Shown piece after piece: positions 55,615-64,000 of a DNA stretch of 64,000 bases. The stretch covers positions 1 to 64,000 of the forward strand of contig JAATFX010000111.1 in NCBI GenBank assembly GCA_015654925.1, in the 5' to 3' direction. Made by a program: the position numbers and the translations under genes. Source of the DNA: Enterobacterales bacterium (GTDB lineage: Bacteria; Pseudomonadota; Gammaproteobacteria; Enterobacterales; Enterobacteriaceae). The number at the start of each line of letters is the position of its first letter. Position 1 is the stretch's first letter. Under the pieces are notes generated by a model. That model did no database searches, was not told where the DNA came from, and worked only from the letters and a program-made list of their open reading frames with translations.

Positions 55615-56766
55615 GTGGCTTATAGAATGATACTTAATGAAACGTCATATTTTGGCGCCGGGGCGATTGCGTCCATTACAGGCGAAATCCAAAAAAGAGG
55701 ATTTACCAAGGCGTTGGTGGTAACCGATAAGGAACTGATGCGGTTCGGCGTGGCAGCCAAAGTGACCGATCTATTGGACCGTGCGGGTCTGGCTTATGAC
55801 ATTTATGACGAGGTGGTGCCTAACCCCACCATCCAGACGGTGCAGGAGGGCGTCGCGGCATTTTTACGGGCCGGGGCGGACTACCTGATCGCCGTGGGCG
55901 GCGGTTCGCCGCAGGATACCAGCAAAGCGATTGGCATTATTATCAACAACCCTGATTTTGCCGATGTGCGCAGCCTGGAGGGCGTGGCGCCCACCGCGCG
56001 GCCCGCCGTTCCGATCATTGCCATACCCACGACGGCCGGCACCGCGGCCGAGGTTACCATCAACTACGTCATTACCGATATGGAAATGAAACGCAAATTT
56101 GTCTGTGTCGATCCCCACGCCATTCCGGTGCTGGCGATTATCGATCCCGATATGATGGCCAGCATGCCAAAAAGCCTGAAGGCGGCCACCGGCGTGGATG
56201 CGCTGACCCATGCCATCGAGGGTTATATCACCCTCGGCGCGTGGGAGTTGACCGACGCGCTGCATCTGAAAGCCATCGAGATTATCTGCCGCTCCCTGCG
56301 CGGTTCGGTGAATAACGATCCGCAGGCCGTCGAAGATATGGCCCTGGGGCAATATATCGCCGGCATGGGGTTCTCCAACGTCGGCCTTGGACTGGTACAC
56401 GGCATGGCGCACCCGCTGGGGGCGTTTTACAACACGCCCCACGGCATCGCCAATGCGGTGTTATTGCCCTATCTCATGGCCTACAACGCCCCGGCCACCG
56501 GCGAAAAATTCCGCCATATCGCGGCGGCGATGGGCCTGGGGGACAGTGCATCCCAGCCCCTTGATGCCGTCCGGCAACAGGTGGTCGAGGCGCTGCGCCA
56601 GCTCAACCGCGATATCGGTATTCCGGAAAAATTACGGGATATCGGCCTGCGGCTAGAAGACATTCCGGCATTGACCCAAGCGGCCTACGCCGATGTGTGC
56701 ACCGGCGGCAATCCGCGCCAGACCAATGAAGCGGAAATTCAGCAGTTATATCAGGAAATTTATTAA
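55615..56766 (+). CDS. fucO: Lactaldehyde reductase (FucO-like)
   Basis: This 383-residue iron-containing alcohol dehydrogenase matches E. coli FucO almost segment by segment: RMILNETSYFGAGA, the coenzyme-binding GGGSPQDTSKAIGI, PTTAGTAAEVTINYVI and the metal-binding DALTHAIEG and GLVHGMAHPLGAFYNTPHG. It reduces L-lactaldehyde to 1,2-propanediol with NADH. It starts with GTG. Its presence implies that the sugar pathway yields lactaldehyde, as in fucose and rhamnose catabolism. Confidence 0.93.
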   Translation: MAYRMILNETSYFGAGAIASITGEIQKRGFTKALVVTDKELMRFGVAAKVTDLLDRAGLAYDIYDEVVPNPTIQTVQEGVAAFLRAGADYLIAVGGGSPQDTSKAIGIIINNPDFADVRSLEGVAPTARPAVPIIAIPTTAGTAAEVTINYVITDMEMKRKFVCVDPHAIPVLAIIDPDMMASMPKSLKAATGVDALTHAIEGYITLGAWELTDALHLKAIEIICRSLRGSVNNDPQAVEDMALGQYIAGMGFSNVGLGLVHGMAHPLGAFYNTPHGIANAVLLPYLMAYNAPATGEKFRHIAAAMGLGDSASQPLDAVRQQVVEALRQLNRDIGIPEKLRDIGLRLEDIPALTQAAYADVCTGGNPRQTNEAEIQQLYQEIY

Positions 56767-56770
56767 TCCA

Positions 56771-56800
56771 CGTCCGGGCTTAAGCCCGGACGTTTATTCT
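56771..56800 (+). terminator. Intra-operon terminator-like palindrome
   Basis: CGTCCGGGCTTAAGCCCGGACG is a perfect 22-base palindrome followed by TTTATTCT. It sits between fucO and the aldolase gene and may set the ratio of upstream to downstream expression. Confidence 0.55.
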
Positions 56801-56816
56801 CATGTGGAGACGCTTT

Positions 56817-57722
56817 ATGTCAGGATGTCTGTTTCATGGCGTGATACCGCCGGTTCCTACCCTGTTTGACGCCGATGAGCAATTGGATCGCCCGGCCATG
56901 AGCCGCCTGATCGAGCATTTGATGGGCACGGATATCGATGGGGTATTTTTTCTCGGCAGCGCGGGGGAATTCGCCCATATGTCCGATGCGCAACGAAAAG
57001 AGGTGGCGGAATTTTGCATCGCCTGCGTGGATAAACGCAAACCGGTATTGATCGGCATTGCCCATAGCGGGACGCGGGCCACCATCGAGCTGGGCCGGCA
57101 TGCGCAGGCCAGCGGCGCGGACGGGGTGGTGGTGGTCAATCCTTTTTATAATCCGCTGTCGGAAGAGAACCTGTATCGGCACTATCATCATATCGCGGCG
57201 CAATTAACGTTGCCGATTATTATGTATAACTTTCCGGCATTGACCGGGCAGAATATTCCGGTGGCCGTTATCCGGCGCTTGGCCGAAGAATGCCCTAATA
57301 TCGTAGGGTTGAAAGATACCGTGGATACGCTCAATCATATCCGTGAAACGCTGCATGCGGTTAAACCCGTGCGCCCCGATTTTGCCGTATTCGCCGGTTA
57401 CGATGAGTATTTGTTCGGAACGCTGATCCTGGGAGGCGATGGGGCGATCCCCGCCAGCGCCAATTTTGCTCCTGAATTAACCTGCGGCCTTCTTCAGGCC
57501 TACCGGCGGCAGGACTATGCGCGGGCGGTGGAATTACAGCAGCGCCTGTCGTATATACCCAGTCTATACAGCCTGGATACGCCCTTTTATAACGTCATTA
57601 AATATGCCATTAGCCTGATAGGCGTGGATGTGTCCGTTCATTCCCTCTTGCCCACCACGCCGCTCGGCGATGAGAAAAAACGGCAGATCGCCCTGGCATT
57701 GACCCAAAGCGGAGTTATTTAG
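56817..57722 (+). CDS. DapA-family aldolase (2-keto-3-deoxy-sugar-acid type)
   Basis: This 301-residue class I aldolase of the dihydrodipicolinate synthase family has GSAGEF near 48-52 (in place of GTTGE), the conserved tyrosine in MYNFPALTGQN (Tyr137) and the Schiff-base lysine in VGLKDT (Lys166). It should cleave a 2-keto-3-deoxy acid to pyruvate and an aldehyde. Combined with FucO, the aldehyde would be lactaldehyde. The ATG at 56817 follows GGAG at seven bases. Confidence 0.85.
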   Translation: MSGCLFHGVIPPVPTLFDADEQLDRPAMSRLIEHLMGTDIDGVFFLGSAGEFAHMSDAQRKEVAEFCIACVDKRKPVLIGIAHSGTRATIELGRHAQASGADGVVVVNPFYNPLSEENLYRHYHHIAAQLTLPIIMYNFPALTGQNIPVAVIRRLAEECPNIVGLKDTVDTLNHIRETLHAVKPVRPDFAVFAGYDEYLFGTLILGGDGAIPASANFAPELTCGLLQAYRRQDYARAVELQQRLSYIPSLYSLDTPFYNVIKYAISLIGVDVSVHSLLPTTPLGDEKKRQIALALTQSGVI

Positions 57723-57785
57723 CCGCCGTATTTAACAGCGTTATTTGACAAGGTGATTTAACAACCCGTTAAGCGAGGTGTGATA

Positions 57786-58118
57786 ATGAACGCAATACAA
57801 CGATTCGGCGGCGTGATAAAAGTCAAAGCCGATAAACTGGCCTATTACCGCGAGCTGCACGCCAACCCATGGCCGGAAATCAACGATATGATTAAACAAT
57901 GCCATATCAGTAATTATTCGATTTATTACCGAGACGGTTATCTGTTTAGCTATTACGAATATAGCGGCGACGACTATGCGGCGGATATGCAAAAAATGGC
58001 CGCCGACCCCAAGACCAACGAATGGTGGGCCGAATGCGTCCCTTGCCTGGAACCGCTGGAAAGCCGCGGCGCAGGAGAACTGTGGGCTTCAATGGCTGAA
58101 GTTTATCATCTCGACTAA
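57786..58118 (+). CDS. L-rhamnose mutarotase-like (RhaM/YiiL family)
   Basis: This 110-residue protein has the RhaM pattern: an N-terminal FGGVIKVKADKLAYYRELHANPWPEI, SIYYRDGYLFSYYEY, and a C-terminal region with NEWWAECVPCLEPL and AEVYHLD. It interconverts sugar anomers, and such small proteins accompany rhamnose and fucose pathways. The ATG at 57786 has GAGG seven bases upstream. It supports an L-deoxysugar substrate for the operon. Confidence 0.85.
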   Translation: MNAIQRFGGVIKVKADKLAYYRELHANPWPEINDMIKQCHISNYSIYYRDGYLFSYYEYSGDDYAADMQKMAADPKTNEWWAECVPCLEPLESRGAGELWASMAEVYHLD

Positions 58119-58157
58119 GTCCGGCAGCGGATAATTCGCACAGCGTAAGGATGGGCA

Positions 58158-58607
58158 ATGTTTATTGATAAGTTTTTTGAACAATTTGCCGTGGGGGACA
58201 CGCGCGAGACGGTGGGCCGCACAATAACGGAAGCCGATATCGTGCTGCATGCCGGGCAGACCGGCGATTTTTATCCTCATCATATGGATGCCGAGTGGTG
58301 TAAAACCCAGCCGTTTAAACAGCGTATTGCCCACGGCACGCTAACGTTCGCCATCGGCATCGGCATGACCGCCGGCGAGATTAACTCCCGGGCGATGACC
58401 TATGGCTACGAGAAGTTGCGGTTCCCTCACCCGGTATTTATTGGCGATACCATCCGGGTCAGGGTGACCCTGGCCGACAAACGGGATCACCCTAAACGGC
58501 CTGGCTTCGGCATCGTAACCGAGCAGATCGAGGTGATCAATCAGCGCCAGGAGTGCGTGCTGGCGACCCAGCATCTGCTGCTGGTGGAGAAACAAGGGGC
58601 AGCATAG
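58158..58607 (+). CDS. MaoC-like hydratase/dehydratase
   Basis: This 149-residue hotdog-fold protein has the MaoC catalytic residues: Asp in [11 protein letters not shown] (about 37-47) and His in RIAHGTLTF. Members hydrate or dehydrate enoyl- or hydroxyacyl-CoA esters. It is the last gene of the plus-strand operon, opposite two CoA-transferases. It is the only candidate dehydratase in the island, so it may act on a CoA ester formed by those enzymes, which is inference. Confidence 0.88.
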   Translation: MFIDKFFEQFAVGDTRETVGRTITEADIVLHAGQTGDFYPHHMDAEWCKTQPFKQRIAHGTLTFAIGIGMTAGEINSRAMTYGYEKLRFPHPVFIGDTIRVRVTLADKRDHPKRPGFGIVTEQIEVINQRQECVLATQHLLLVEKQGAA

Positions 58608-58616
58608 TAAACGTTC

Positions 58617-58640
58617 AGGGGCCGGTGCGGCACGGCCCCT
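58617..58640 (+). terminator. GC-rich hairpin after the MaoC gene
   Basis: AGGGGCC(G)GTG / CACGGCCCCT pair with a CGG loop, nine bases after the stop. It marks the end of the island's plus-strand operon. The following T-run is weak. Confidence 0.5.
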
Positions 58641-58883
58641 GGTTACCTTGCACCGTTCGTTAGCCGTAACCCTCTCGGGTACCCTTGCATTTGTGCTAAT
58701 ATTTATTATGTGTAATTATATTAACCAAGAATATATTTGGTTAATATAAAATCATTCATGTCTAAAAATGACTATCTGCGTAATTTGAAAATTAAGTTTA
58801 GCCATGGGGTATTGAACTTTATTTATCTTGGCCCATCAAATAACTCAATAGCCATCAATGATGATGTTTCTAAAGGAGAAGAA

Positions 58884-59183
58884 ATGAAAAATTTACTTTG
58901 CATATTATTTACAACATTAACAATTAACACTATTGCATACGCTGGCCCCATTCCCTCAGACCAACGTGGAGAAGAAAGAATGAAAAAATGCGTAAAGCTG
59001 CTTCCCGATGGCCATTCGTACAGTATAAATATCAAGGTAACCGCGGATAAAAAATCACCTGACCAAAAGGATATCATAACTCAGGAATTGAATATTTCGG
59101 ATGAAACCCATCGGGAAGTCGGAGAGCAGCGGCAGGAAGAAGTGAAACCTTTCATCCAGTGTATGATTGATAATGTGTTATAA
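58884..59183 (+). CDS. Small secreted protein, unknown
   Basis: This 99-residue protein has a signal peptide (MKNLLCILFTTLTINTIAYA) and a mature part of about 79 residues with two cysteines (KKCVKLL and FIQCMID) that could form a disulfide. An AAAGGAG site lies before the ATG at 58884; upstream in-frame codons are AT-rich non-coding. It is AT-rich like its surroundings. I recognise no family. It stands between the sugar island and the LysR/SDR pair. Confidence 0.7.
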   Translation: MKNLLCILFTTLTINTIAYAGPIPSDQRGEERMKKCVKLLPDGHSYSINIKVTADKKSPDQKDIITQELNISDETHREVGEQRQEEVKPFIQCMIDNVL

Positions 59184-60004
59184 AAAATAAATTTAAGATA
59201 TTAATGAGGTTGGGTTGTATGCCAACTCCTTCGTTGTTAATATTTTAACTTATAAATGTAACTATTTAATATTCAACTATAATAATGTATTTTTTTATTA
59301 TCAATGTTATGGTTTTATTATATATTTACGCCCTTGATAAAGGGTTGATGTAAATTATCTTCGTGAGTATGGTTGTTTCATGCGCAAACAACAGGAAGAA
59401 ATATGACGGTAGTATTATCAATTTTTTCTATTTTATTAATGAGGTTTTATTTAAAAAATAAAACGAGAATAATAAAATAATTAGCTTTGTGAATGTTTTT
59501 TGCATATGTTTTGCGATTTTTTTATTTATTTTCTTAGCAGCAACTATAATTCAACGCTAGAGGTATTAATTGTGCCAAAAAAAACGTTGATTATCAGTTC
59601 TGCATTAAGTTTTGCCCTTGCCGTATTTTCACACATCCTGTTTTTTAAGGACGTGTCCGAATAATAGGGGGTAGGTACTACGCTCTTGAAAAGAATCCCT
59701 ACGCCCGTAGGGGTGGGGATTACCGTTTCGACGGATATATTAGGTCGAGCCGCAAGTCATATGCCACTTAGTGCACCTATGCCACAGGTACCGATGAATC
59801 CAAGCTGGGTTGGGAATAAATAGATTTAAAAGAGAGGCGGGCTAATATGCGGCCCTATAAAACGTATTGATTTATTCATGCGTCCAGAACATGATAAACG
59901 CACTCAAGGCAGCTATGTTTATTATAAATATAAAAACATTAGTCACGGTATAATTAAATAACAATTTATCATATCGTTATGGCCTACCTTTATCCCCTTT
60001 GCCA
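59184..60004. other. AT-rich gene-poor region
   Basis: This 820-base stretch has no confident gene. It holds a weak terminator-like hairpin at 59206-59228 (GTTGG / CCAAC), a possible signal-peptide-only ORF at 59572-59664, and a reading frame that continues after two stops. It looks like eroding or transferred DNA. Confidence 0.6.
59572..59664 (+). CDS. Possible 30-residue secreted ORF or gene remnant
   Basis: A GTG start with AGAGG eight bases upstream opens a 30-residue product with a leader-like sequence (KKTLIISSALSFALAVFSHI). In the same frame, after TAA TAG, an open stretch rich in Tyr/Arg (GRYYALEK...) continues for about 34 codons. This could be a broken secreted protein. There is no family match, and it may be chance. 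Confidence 0.3.
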   Translation: MPKKTLIISSALSFALAVFSHILFFKDVSE

Positions 60005-60910
60005 TCAAGCCCCCTCTTCATAATGCTCCCTGACAAAGTCGGCAAAAACCCGCAATACCGGCGACAGGTGATGCCGGCTGGGATAATACAGGTAAAAACC
60101 GGGAAACGGCGGCGTCCAGTCTTCCAGCAGGGCGACCAGTTGACCCGTCGCCAGATACGGCGCCACCTGATGGCTGAACAGATAACTGATGCCGGCTCCG
60201 GACAGGACGATCTCCGCCAGCATTTCCGGCTCGTTAACCAGCAGCGGGCTGTCCACCGAGACTTCCAGCTTCTGGCCCGCCCGTGCAAACTCCCAGCGAT
60301 AAGGACTGCCGTTGGAAGGACGCAGATAAGATAAACAGCGATGCTGATGCAGATCCCGCGGATGCCGCGGCGTACCGTGGCGCGCCAGGTAGGCGGGAGC
60401 GGCCACCACCTGCATGGACAGATCGCCGCTCAGGCGCTGCGCAATCATATCCTGCTCCAGTTTTTCGCCGATGCGGATGCCGGCGTCAAATCCTGCCGCC
60501 ACGATATCCGTTAACCGTTCATCGGTGATGATTTCCAGCCGGATAGCGGGATAGGCCTGCATAAACGGCCCCAGCAGCGGCGCTAGGTAGTGGATCGCGG
60601 CGACCCGGGAGGTATTAATCCGCAGCGTGCCGGCGGGCAGCGCGCCCATTTGCGTCGCCTCCGCCTGGGCCGCATTCAAATCAGCCAGCGCGGGCAGCAG
60701 GCGCTGTAGCAAACGGGCGCCGGCCTCGCTGGGCGCGACGCTGCGCGTGGTGCGGTTAAGCAGGCGTACGCCGAGCCGTTGTTCCAAATTGCGGATGATC
60801 TGGCTTAGCGCCGACGGGGTCACCCCCAGATAGGCCGCCGCACGGACAAAACTGCCGTGTTTAACAATAGCGGCAAACGCCTGTAATTCAGCATAATCAC
60901 TACCGCGCAT
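60005..60910 (-). CDS. LysR-family regulator
   Basis: This 301-residue regulator has an N-terminal winged helix (GSFVRAAAYLGVTPSALSQIIRNLEQRLG, about 19-47) and a LysR sensing domain of the group close to YafC/DmlR-like regulators. The ATG at 60910 is preferred; the frame extends to a TTG seven codons earlier. It is divergent from an SDR gene with an inverted repeat GATAAT-N5-ATTATC between them. Confidence 0.88.
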   Translation of the reverse strand: MRGSDYAELQAFAAIVKHGSFVRAAAYLGVTPSALSQIIRNLEQRLGVRLLNRTTRSVAPSEAGARLLQRLLPALADLNAAQAEATQMGALPAGTLRINTSRVAAIHYLAPLLGPFMQAYPAIRLEIITDERLTDIVAAGFDAGIRIGEKLEQDMIAQRLSGDLSMQVVAAPAYLARHGTPRHPRDLHQHRCLSYLRPSNGSPYRWEFARAGQKLEVSVDSPLLVNEPEMLAEIVLSGAGISYLFSHQVAPYLATGQLVALLEDWTPPFPGFYLYYPSRHHLSPVLRVFADFVREHYEEGA

Positions 60911-60939
60911 TATCGCTGATTCCCTAATCAACCCATGAA

Positions 60940-60956
60940 GATAATGTCATATTATC
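60940..60956. promoter_or_regulatory. Inverted repeat GATAAT-N5-ATTATC in LysR/SDR promoter
   Basis: Perfect 6-base arms between the divergent LysR and SDR genes make this a likely binding site for the LysR protein. Confidence 0.5.
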
Positions 60957-61012
60957 GTGATTATGCGCCGGTGCTACCCTGTTTATCCACTTAACATAAA
61001 CCGGAGATGGCG

Positions 61013-61753
61013 ATGGACAGGTTTAGCGGAAAACGGATCTTGATTACCGGCGGCAGCAGCGGCATGGGGCTGGCCGGCGCGCAAAGGATCGCCAGGGAAG
61101 GGGGCGACGTTATTATCACCGGCTTGAACCAGGACCATCTGGATGAGGCCGCGGCCCGGCTTCCCGCCGGTACGCTGGTGTTGAGCAATGATGCGGCGGC
61201 ACCCGACGCGGCGCAGGATCTGGCCGCGCGCATCGAACATCTCGGAGGACTTGATGGCCTATGGCTCAATGCCGGTTATGCGGATGTGGCGGCGGCAACG
61301 GCGACCACCGCGGAATTTTTCGATCGTATGATGGGGGCGAATGTGCGCGGGCCGGTATTGCAGATGGCCCGGCTTGGCGGACTGCTAAAACCCGGCGCGT
61401 CGGTGGTGGTCAGTGCTTCCACCTCGGCTTATGAAGGCGTGGCGGCCACCGGCATTTATGCCGCTACCAAAGGCGCGCTGATTTCCCTGGCACGCTGCTG
61501 GGCGACGGCCTTTGCTGTACAAGGTATTCGCGTTAATTCCCTGATTCCCGGACCGATTGATACCCGCTTGCGGGATTTTATGTCCGTTGATGCCCGCCGG
61601 GGATTTGAAGCCGGGGTGCTGGCCCGCGTGCCGTTAAACCGGGTAGGGTCGGCGGATGAAGCCGCCGCCGTGGCCCTGTTCCTGCTGTCCGATGACGCGT
61701 CTTATGTCACCGGCAGCCAATATTTTGTCGACGGCGGATTGGCGCTGCATTAA
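61013..61753 (+). CDS. Short-chain dehydrogenase (SDR family)
   Basis: This 246-residue SDR has TGGSSGMG (12-19), a LNAG motif in place of NNAG (near 85), catalytic YAATKGAL near 148 and GGLAL at the end. GGAG is six bases upstream of the ATG at 61013; another ATG at 61007 is closer to it. It pairs with the divergent LysR gene, the usual layout for LysR-controlled SDRs of unknown substrate. Confidence 0.87.
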   Translation: MDRFSGKRILITGGSSGMGLAGAQRIAREGGDVIITGLNQDHLDEAAARLPAGTLVLSNDAAAPDAAQDLAARIEHLGGLDGLWLNAGYADVAAATATTAEFFDRMMGANVRGPVLQMARLGGLLKPGASVVVSASTSAYEGVAATGIYAATKGALISLARCWATAFAVQGIRVNSLIPGPIDTRLRDFMSVDARRGFEAGVLARVPLNRVGSADEAAAVALFLLSDDASYVTGSQYFVDGGLALH

Positions 61754-61838
61754 CCCTTGCCGGCGCATTCGCCCCCGTAAAACGCGACGGCGCCGCGGCC
61801 GGGACGCATTAAACCGCCGTATCCCGGCCGGGAAGCGA

Positions 61839-63131
61839 TTATTCGCCGACGCGTTTCACCTCGCCCACCAGCAGCAGATAGGAGAGGGCGCCCAGCAGCG
61901 CCACCACCGCGATATAAATCAGCGCCGGGGCAAAGCCGTAATCCTGCGCCAGGTAGCCCACCACCAGCGGTACGGTAATGCCGCCCAGCCCGCCCACGAA
62001 ATTAAATACCCCGCCGGTCAGGCCGATGAGCCGCACCGGGGCCAGCGATGACACCAACGACCAGGTAATGGACGCAAAACCATTGCCGAAAAAGGCCAGC
62101 GCCATCAAGATCATAATCCATAGGGGATCGTTGGTGTAATTGGCGCCCATAATGCAGGTGGAGAGCAGCAGGCCGAAGATGATCGGCGTTTTGCGGGCAA
62201 AACCGAGAGATTTGCCGGCCCGCACCATGCGATCGGCGAAATAACCCGACAGCAGCACGCCGCAAAAGGCGGCCAGGAACGGCACGGTGGTCATGAAACC
62301 GGCGGTCAGCGCGCCGATATGTTTTTCCTGCGTCAGGTAGTTGGGAAACCAGGTCAGGAAAAACCATAGCGTGGAGGTGACGGCGAACTGGCCGAGATAA
62401 ACCCCTACCAGCTTACGGTTGAATACCAGCTTCCAGTCGGCGATGGACATTGGCGTGCGGTTTTTCTTTTCCACCGGCGCGTCGCCGTCTATGATACCGC
62501 CGCCCGCGGCGATATAGTCCAGTTCGGCGGAATTAATGCCGCGGCTTTTACGCGGCGACTTATAGACTACGGCCCAAATTACCGACCACACAATACCCGC
62601 CGCGCCGGTCAGGATAAATACCCAATGCCAGCTCAGCAATTCCTGAACCCAAATAAGCAGCGGGGTGAGGAAGGCCAGGCCGACAAATTGCCCGGACGTG
62701 TAGAACCCTACCGCGGACGCGCGTTCACGTTCCGGAAACCAGCTGGTGACCATGCGGTTATTGGTGGGGAAGGCCGGCGCTTCAAACAGGCCGGTGATGG
62801 CGCGCAGCCCAAGCAGGCCGGCCAGGCCGTTGGTGAAACCCTGGCCGAGGGTGGCCACCGACCAGCCCAGGATAGCGATAAAATAGGTCAGTTTGGAGCC
62901 GACGCGATCGAGGAACCAGCCGCCCGGTATTTGGCATAAGGTATAGGTCCAGGCGAACGCCGAGAATATATAACCCATCTGGGCTTTATTAATGCCAAAT
63001 TCTTGCTGGATATGGGCCGATGCTACCGCTAAATTAGCCCGATCCACATAACAAATAACCACGGTAATAAAAATCATCAACAGCGTAATATAACGCCTTT
63101 TGGTTGGACGTTGGGTAATCGCAGTATCCAT
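61839..63131 (-). CDS. dgoT: D-galactonate/H+ symporter
   Basis: This 430-residue MFS importer is nearly identical in segment order to E. coli Dgo[32 protein letters not shown] at the N-terminus, [19 protein letters not shown], and the C-terminal [32 protein letters not shown]. It carries D-galactonate with protons across the inner membrane. No other dgo gene is within the window. The convergent SDR gene ends 85 bases away. Confidence 0.93.
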   Translation of the reverse strand: MDTAITQRPTKRRYITLLMIFITVVICYVDRANLAVASAHIQQEFGINKAQMGYIFSAFAWTYTLCQIPGGWFLDRVGSKLTYFIAILGWSVATLGQGFTNGLAGLLGLRAITGLFEAPAFPTNNRMVTSWFPERERASAVGFYTSGQFVGLAFLTPLLIWVQELLSWHWVFILTGAAGIVWSVIWAVVYKSPRKSRGINSAELDYIAAGGGIIDGDAPVEKKNRTPMSIADWKLVFNRKLVGVYLGQFAVTSTLWFFLTWFPNYLTQEKHIGALTAGFMTTVPFLAAFCGVLLSGYFADRMVRAGKSLGFARKTPIIFGLLLSTCIMGANYTNDPLWIMILMALAFFGNGFASITWSLVSSLAPVRLIGLTGGVFNFVGGLGGITVPLVVGYLAQDYGFAPALIYIAVVALLGALSYLLLVGEVKRVGE

Positions 63132-63419
63132 TTCAATGGTCCTGTTTATATTATGTCTTGATGTAGGGAAATAGCGGCAAATACAAGCCGCCCTTAAATT
63201 TGACGTTTAAGGTAAGGGATAAAAATGGCTTAGGCCGGCTAAGCTGAGGGAAATTGTAGCACCATAAATTTAGGTTGTACTACGATCTGGATCGCGCTTT
63301 AGAACATCCAGTGTGAATAAATTGTGATCGGGAAGCGGCAATAAGGTATGAAACCGGCGCCGCGGCGTGGAGCGTACCTGCCGTTGCGCCTGTCGTAGGA
63401 AATAAACGGCGAAAGGGCA
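63132..63419. promoter_or_regulatory. dgoT upstream region with TTGTA-type dyad
   Basis: This 288-base intergenic region is upstream of dgoT. TTGTA-C-TACGA (63275-63285) is an imperfect inverted repeat of the TTGTA/TACAA type used by FCD-type GntR repressors including DgoR. It is a candidate site for galactonate control; no dgoR is visible in the window. Confidence 0.35.
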
Positions 63420-63992
63420 TCAATCGAACCAGGTTGGTCCGTTTTCATTAATAATCCGCAGGCTGGTTTGGATTTCAACCGGCACGATGCGCGTCAGCGA
63501 CAGCGGCGGCAGCTGCGCGGGATCGAAAAAGCCGAGTTCCAGGGAATCTTCACATAAACGCAGCTCCCCACCTTGTTCAGCGCAGAGAAAAATCATTTTA
63601 TAGACGTGAAAAGGATAGGGGGGATGGCCGTGCAGGTTACGATCCCAGACGCCCAGCAGCCTTTCGGTGGTGACCTCCAGGCCCGTTTCTTCCCTTATCT
63701 CGCGGCGGATGGCCTCTGAAGGCCGATCGCCGATATCGGCCCATCCGCCCGGCAGGCTCCATAAACCGTCATCCGCTTCGCGCACCAGCAATATTTTGCC
63801 CTGCCGCAGCACAATGGCCCGGGTATCCACCTTGGGCGTGGCGTAGCCCGCTTGCCCGGTAAAAGAGGCCGCCAGTTGCGCGCGCAAGGCGCTCGACTGC
63901 CCCGCCATCAGCTGCGCGGCGATGTCCCGCAGGGCCTCGTAGCGTTCAATATCGTACCGGTCCCGGGTAAAGGTCAGGCCAGTCTGGGCCAT
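63420..63992 (-). CDS. NUDIX hydrolase with N-terminal helical extension
   Basis: This 190-residue protein has an N-terminal helical part (about 1-60, RYDIERYEALRDIAAQLM) and a NUDIX domain with the full box GWADIGDRPSEAIRREIREETGL (about 92-114; the Glu residues coordinate metal). It is in the ADP-ribose pyrophosphatase-like group. It hydrolyses a nucleoside diphosphate derivative. The start at 63992 is only eight bases from the window edge, so a longer N-terminus cannot be excluded. Confidence 0.88.
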   Translation of the reverse strand: MAQTGLTFTRDRYDIERYEALRDIAAQLMAGQSSALRAQLAASFTGQAGYATPKVDTRAIVLRQGKILLVREADDGLWSLPGGWADIGDRPSEAIRREIREETGLEVTTERLLGVWDRNLHGHPPYPFHVYKMIFLCAEQGGELRLCEDSLELGFFDPAQLPPLSLTRIVPVEIQTSLRIINENGPTWFD

Positions 63993-64000
63993 GCCCTGGA

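Overview
The window looks like accessory chromosome of a gamma-proteobacterium, most likely an Enterobacterales member outside the Escherichia core. DgoT-, FucO-, PqiA/PqiB-, YgdI/YgdR-, NepI- and UlaABC-type proteins resemble their E. coli counterparts, several very closely, while gene order does not follow E. coli. Most of the DNA is GC-rich, with AT-rich islands at about 20.7-22.9 kb, 27.5-27.9 kb, 38.7-38.9 kb and 58.7-60.0 kb. No rRNA, tRNA, CRISPR array, transposase or replication origin was seen. The genus is not determined; a Sodalis/Pectobacteriaceae-like host is only a guess.

The window is a chain of small uptake-and-catabolism modules, most with a local regulator. (1) 0-6.4 kb: a five-gene minus-strand operon (NagB-like sugar-phosphate isomerase/deaminase, secreted binding protein, ATPase, two permeases) opposite a LacI-type regulator. 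(2) 6.6-9.3 kb: a divergent HxlR/short-chain dehydrogenase (SDR) pair, a SnoaL-like protein and a GntR/FCD regulator. (3) 9.4-17.2 kb: a nitrogen-compound module with a polar amino-acid ABC transporter, a ureohydrolase of the arginase/agmatinase family and a DUF1989 protein, opposite a D-2-hydroxyacid dehydrogenase, followed by divergent pxpA and pxpBC (5-oxoprolinase). (4) 17.4-20.7 kb: a YgdI/YgdR lipoprotein, a divergent AraC/SDR pair, and a small membrane protein coupled to an ECF sigma factor.

(5) 20.9-22.9 kb: an AT-rich gene for an unrecognised 668-residue protein with an HEASH zinc-protease motif, a furin-like basic site and a Gly/Ala-rich hydrophobic stretch, a candidate toxin or effector. 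(6) 23.0-27.4 kb: a pqi-like operon (DUF3313 lipoprotein, two half-size PqiA, PqiB) opposite a TetR regulator. (7) 27.7-31.4 kb: a 41-residue ORF preceded by a strikingly structured DNA/RNA element, then a HAD hydrolase, a RidA protein and a DSD1-type PLP enzyme opposite LysR. (8) 31.5-35.9 kb: AraC/NepI-like exporter, an NAD(P)-binding protein and an FAD oxidoreductase.

(9) 36.0-42.3 kb: a SorC-type regulator and a PTS operon (tagatose-bisphosphate-type aldolase, P-loop kinase, ascorbate-family IIA, atypical phosphofructokinase, IIB, IIC, unknown 101-residue protein), consistent with import and cleavage of an unknown ketose. (10) 42.4-47.2 kb: a broken SDR, a BudC-like reductase, a two-component system and a secreted alpha/beta hydrolase. 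(11) 47.3-58.6 kb: the most unusual island. GntR and IclR regulators, two family III CoA-transferases and a binding-protein homologue with no signal peptide lie opposite a RhaT-like transporter, Gfo/Idh/MocA dehydrogenase, lactonase, FucO, a DapA-family aldolase, a RhaM-like mutarotase and a MaoC hydratase. Palindromes shared by the regulator and transporter promoters suggest one regulon. The gene content implies a non-phosphorylative deoxy-sugar route ending in lactaldehyde, with an unexplained CoA-dependent branch. (12) 58.9-64.0 kb: a small secreted protein, an AT-rich gene-poor stretch, a divergent LysR/SDR pair, dgoT without other dgo genes, and a NUDIX hydrolase.
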